This document shows, piece after piece, positions 62,748 to 64,000 of a stretch of 64,000 bases of DNA. Under the pieces are notes generated by a model. The model made no database searches. It saw nothing but the letters and a program-made list of their open reading frames with translations, and had not been told where the DNA came from. The position numbers and the translations under genes are program-made. The stretch is from contig NC_092581.1 of assembly GCF_037975245.1 (NCBI RefSeq), positions 16,557,303-16,621,302 on the forward strand. The letters are read 5' to 3'. This stretch comes from Apostichopus japonicus (lineage: Eukaryota; Echinodermata; Holothuroidea; Aspidochirotida; Stichopodidae). How positions within the stretch are numbered: the stretch's first letter is position 1; each line of letters opens with the position of its first letter.

Positions 62748-63657
62748 TTATCGAAAAGGTTATAGGAGAGGAAATTACTGTCATAAAAATTTTGAGAGCA
62801 AACCAACTTTTTGTAATCCAGATGATTGCCAAGCTAAACAGTTTTTCCGGAAAAAATTGCTTTCCAATGAAGAGATGTCACTAAAAAACTTCAGCTTAGT
62901 TGTGAAAGAAAAATATACCAAAGATAACAATTTCCAAGCACTAAAAATTAAATCTCAAAGTTTGACAAAATCTTGAAAATACCGCTGTAAACGCGATGGA
63001 ATTATTGAAGAAACTTTCCTGCTACTGAAGCCAGAGACACTCGAAAATGTTTTGTGGCAGTTTTCGGTGCGCTAGTAGGATTGTCTTTGATCAACAGTTT
63101 GGCCTTGAGACAGATTATTACATGTTTGTGTGTTGCACTTGTCAATGTCACACTGTTCTGCCGCAATGGCCTCGCTTGCAATGACAAACAGCCTTCACAG
63201 TGAATGGCTGAACAAACTAATTGGAAACATTTCTGATGCATATTCATCAAGGTCATCAAAGTTTCCTCCAATCAGATTACAGCTTTTACTAGACTTTACT
63301 ATATAGTAGTTCAAAATATGCTGGCTGTATTAAACTGTAGTTAATTATACGTACAAGGGGTTAATGCCACCTTAACAAGCTGAACTATGGTTAAGAGGAG
63401 CGTAGGTGGATGATGGCAGGTTATTAGAGTTTAATGAGATATCTCATGTTGGGCATTACGTATTTATTGAATTAAAACAAATGGAAACAAAATAAAATAT
63501 TTAGTGTGTTTACTGAAAAAATTTATATTGCTTTATGGAAGAAGAATTATTGCGCTATAGGTCTGCAACAAGCACATGTATGTGAGTGATTGCTATGTTA
63601 ACATACATATATATATCTTTGGTATTCTCTGCTAAGTACTGTCTTTTAAGTGATGGT
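62748..63657. other. Unannotated DNA upstream of the candidate exon
   Basis: No promoter motif was identified. A minus-strand frame at 63002-63271 with HCEGC does not continue as a receptor DNA-binding domain. Confidence 0.4.
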
Positions 63658-63710
63658 AAGGGAGGGGAGGGGGATGGGGAGGGGGGAGGGGTAGTGGGAG
63701 GAATAATGGG
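63658..63710 (+). other. G-rich, quadruplex-prone tract
   Basis: Runs of three to six G separated mostly by single A or short linkers, plus strand. No further feature was recognised from here to the window end. Confidence 0.7.
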
Positions 63711-64000
63711 AAAAGAGAATGATCAGGGATGAAGGATTCGATGTTTTAATTAAGCGTTATAGTTTCATCTACTTACTACTTGTAGTAACGATATTTATGT
63801 CTGTTAGTGTGAAGTACTGGACGATACAATTAAAATTTAAACTTTTACAGAAGAAGATAAAAATCAGGCATGCCCAGCACGCTAACCCTCTCAAACGGAC
63901 CTATCTTCACACCAAAGTATGACTTTCACATCTCATTAACAATACATTTATGGTTTGAATAAATAATATGTTACATGGTTTAGTAAGCACTATGCATATA

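Noticed and set aside
63002-63271. Minus-strand HCEGC peptide considered as a receptor DNA-binding domain
   Set aside because: CEGC is not followed by KGFF or the other zinc cysteines in any frame.

Overview
This window looks like AT-rich, non-coding chromosome from a marine invertebrate animal, most likely a deuterostome such as an echinoderm (inference). The signs are spliced minus-strand exons of a nuclear receptor, a Ty3/gypsy retrotransposon, CR1/L2-like LINE tails, hAT-like and TTAA-type miniature transposons, hammerhead/Penelope-like motifs, and long runs of micro- and minisatellite. No bacterial gene organisation is present.

Layout. 1-14 kb: sparse DNA with microsatellites, an old hAT-like element, a tRNA-derived SINE head followed by a truncated LINE 3' end, and a retroposed poly(A) fragment. 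14.4-14.7 kb: a hAT-type MITE with a perfect 8-bp target duplication. 16.1-21.1 kb: a 5-kb satellite array of about 40-bp units with two kinds of higher-order repeat. 24.2-32.9 kb: the dominant feature, an apparently complete and very young Ty3/gypsy element (8.6 kb). Its 1125-bp LTRs look identical, it has a 4-bp target duplication, gag and pol are intact and joined by a GGGGGGA -1 slippery heptamer, and each LTR contains a candidate intron bounded by a 77-bp direct repeat. 33.3-34.1 kb: a long CTA/CTG triplet tract. 35.6-36.1 kb: a foldback element with arms built of 16-bp tandem repeats and an 8-bp target duplication. 41-56.9 kb: diverged minisatellites, a 167-bp palindrome, a LINE fragment, two related hAT-type MITEs, arrays carrying TGACCT motifs, and G-rich tracts.

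57.6-62.7 kb (minus strand) holds the only recognisable host gene. It has a terminal coding exon for the end of a nuclear-receptor ligand-binding domain (NR2/NR0B type) with a good splice acceptor. About 4.5 kb upstream is a candidate N-terminal exon with a CtBP-type PLNLS motif and an ILYKLL box reminiscent of DAX1/SHP (NR0B). The middle of the ligand-binding domain was not found between them, so the gene model is incomplete.

The retrotransposon genes work as one unit: Gag forms the particle, and frameshifted Pol supplies protease, reverse transcriptase/RNase H and integrase. Most remaining DNA is transposon debris or simple repeat.
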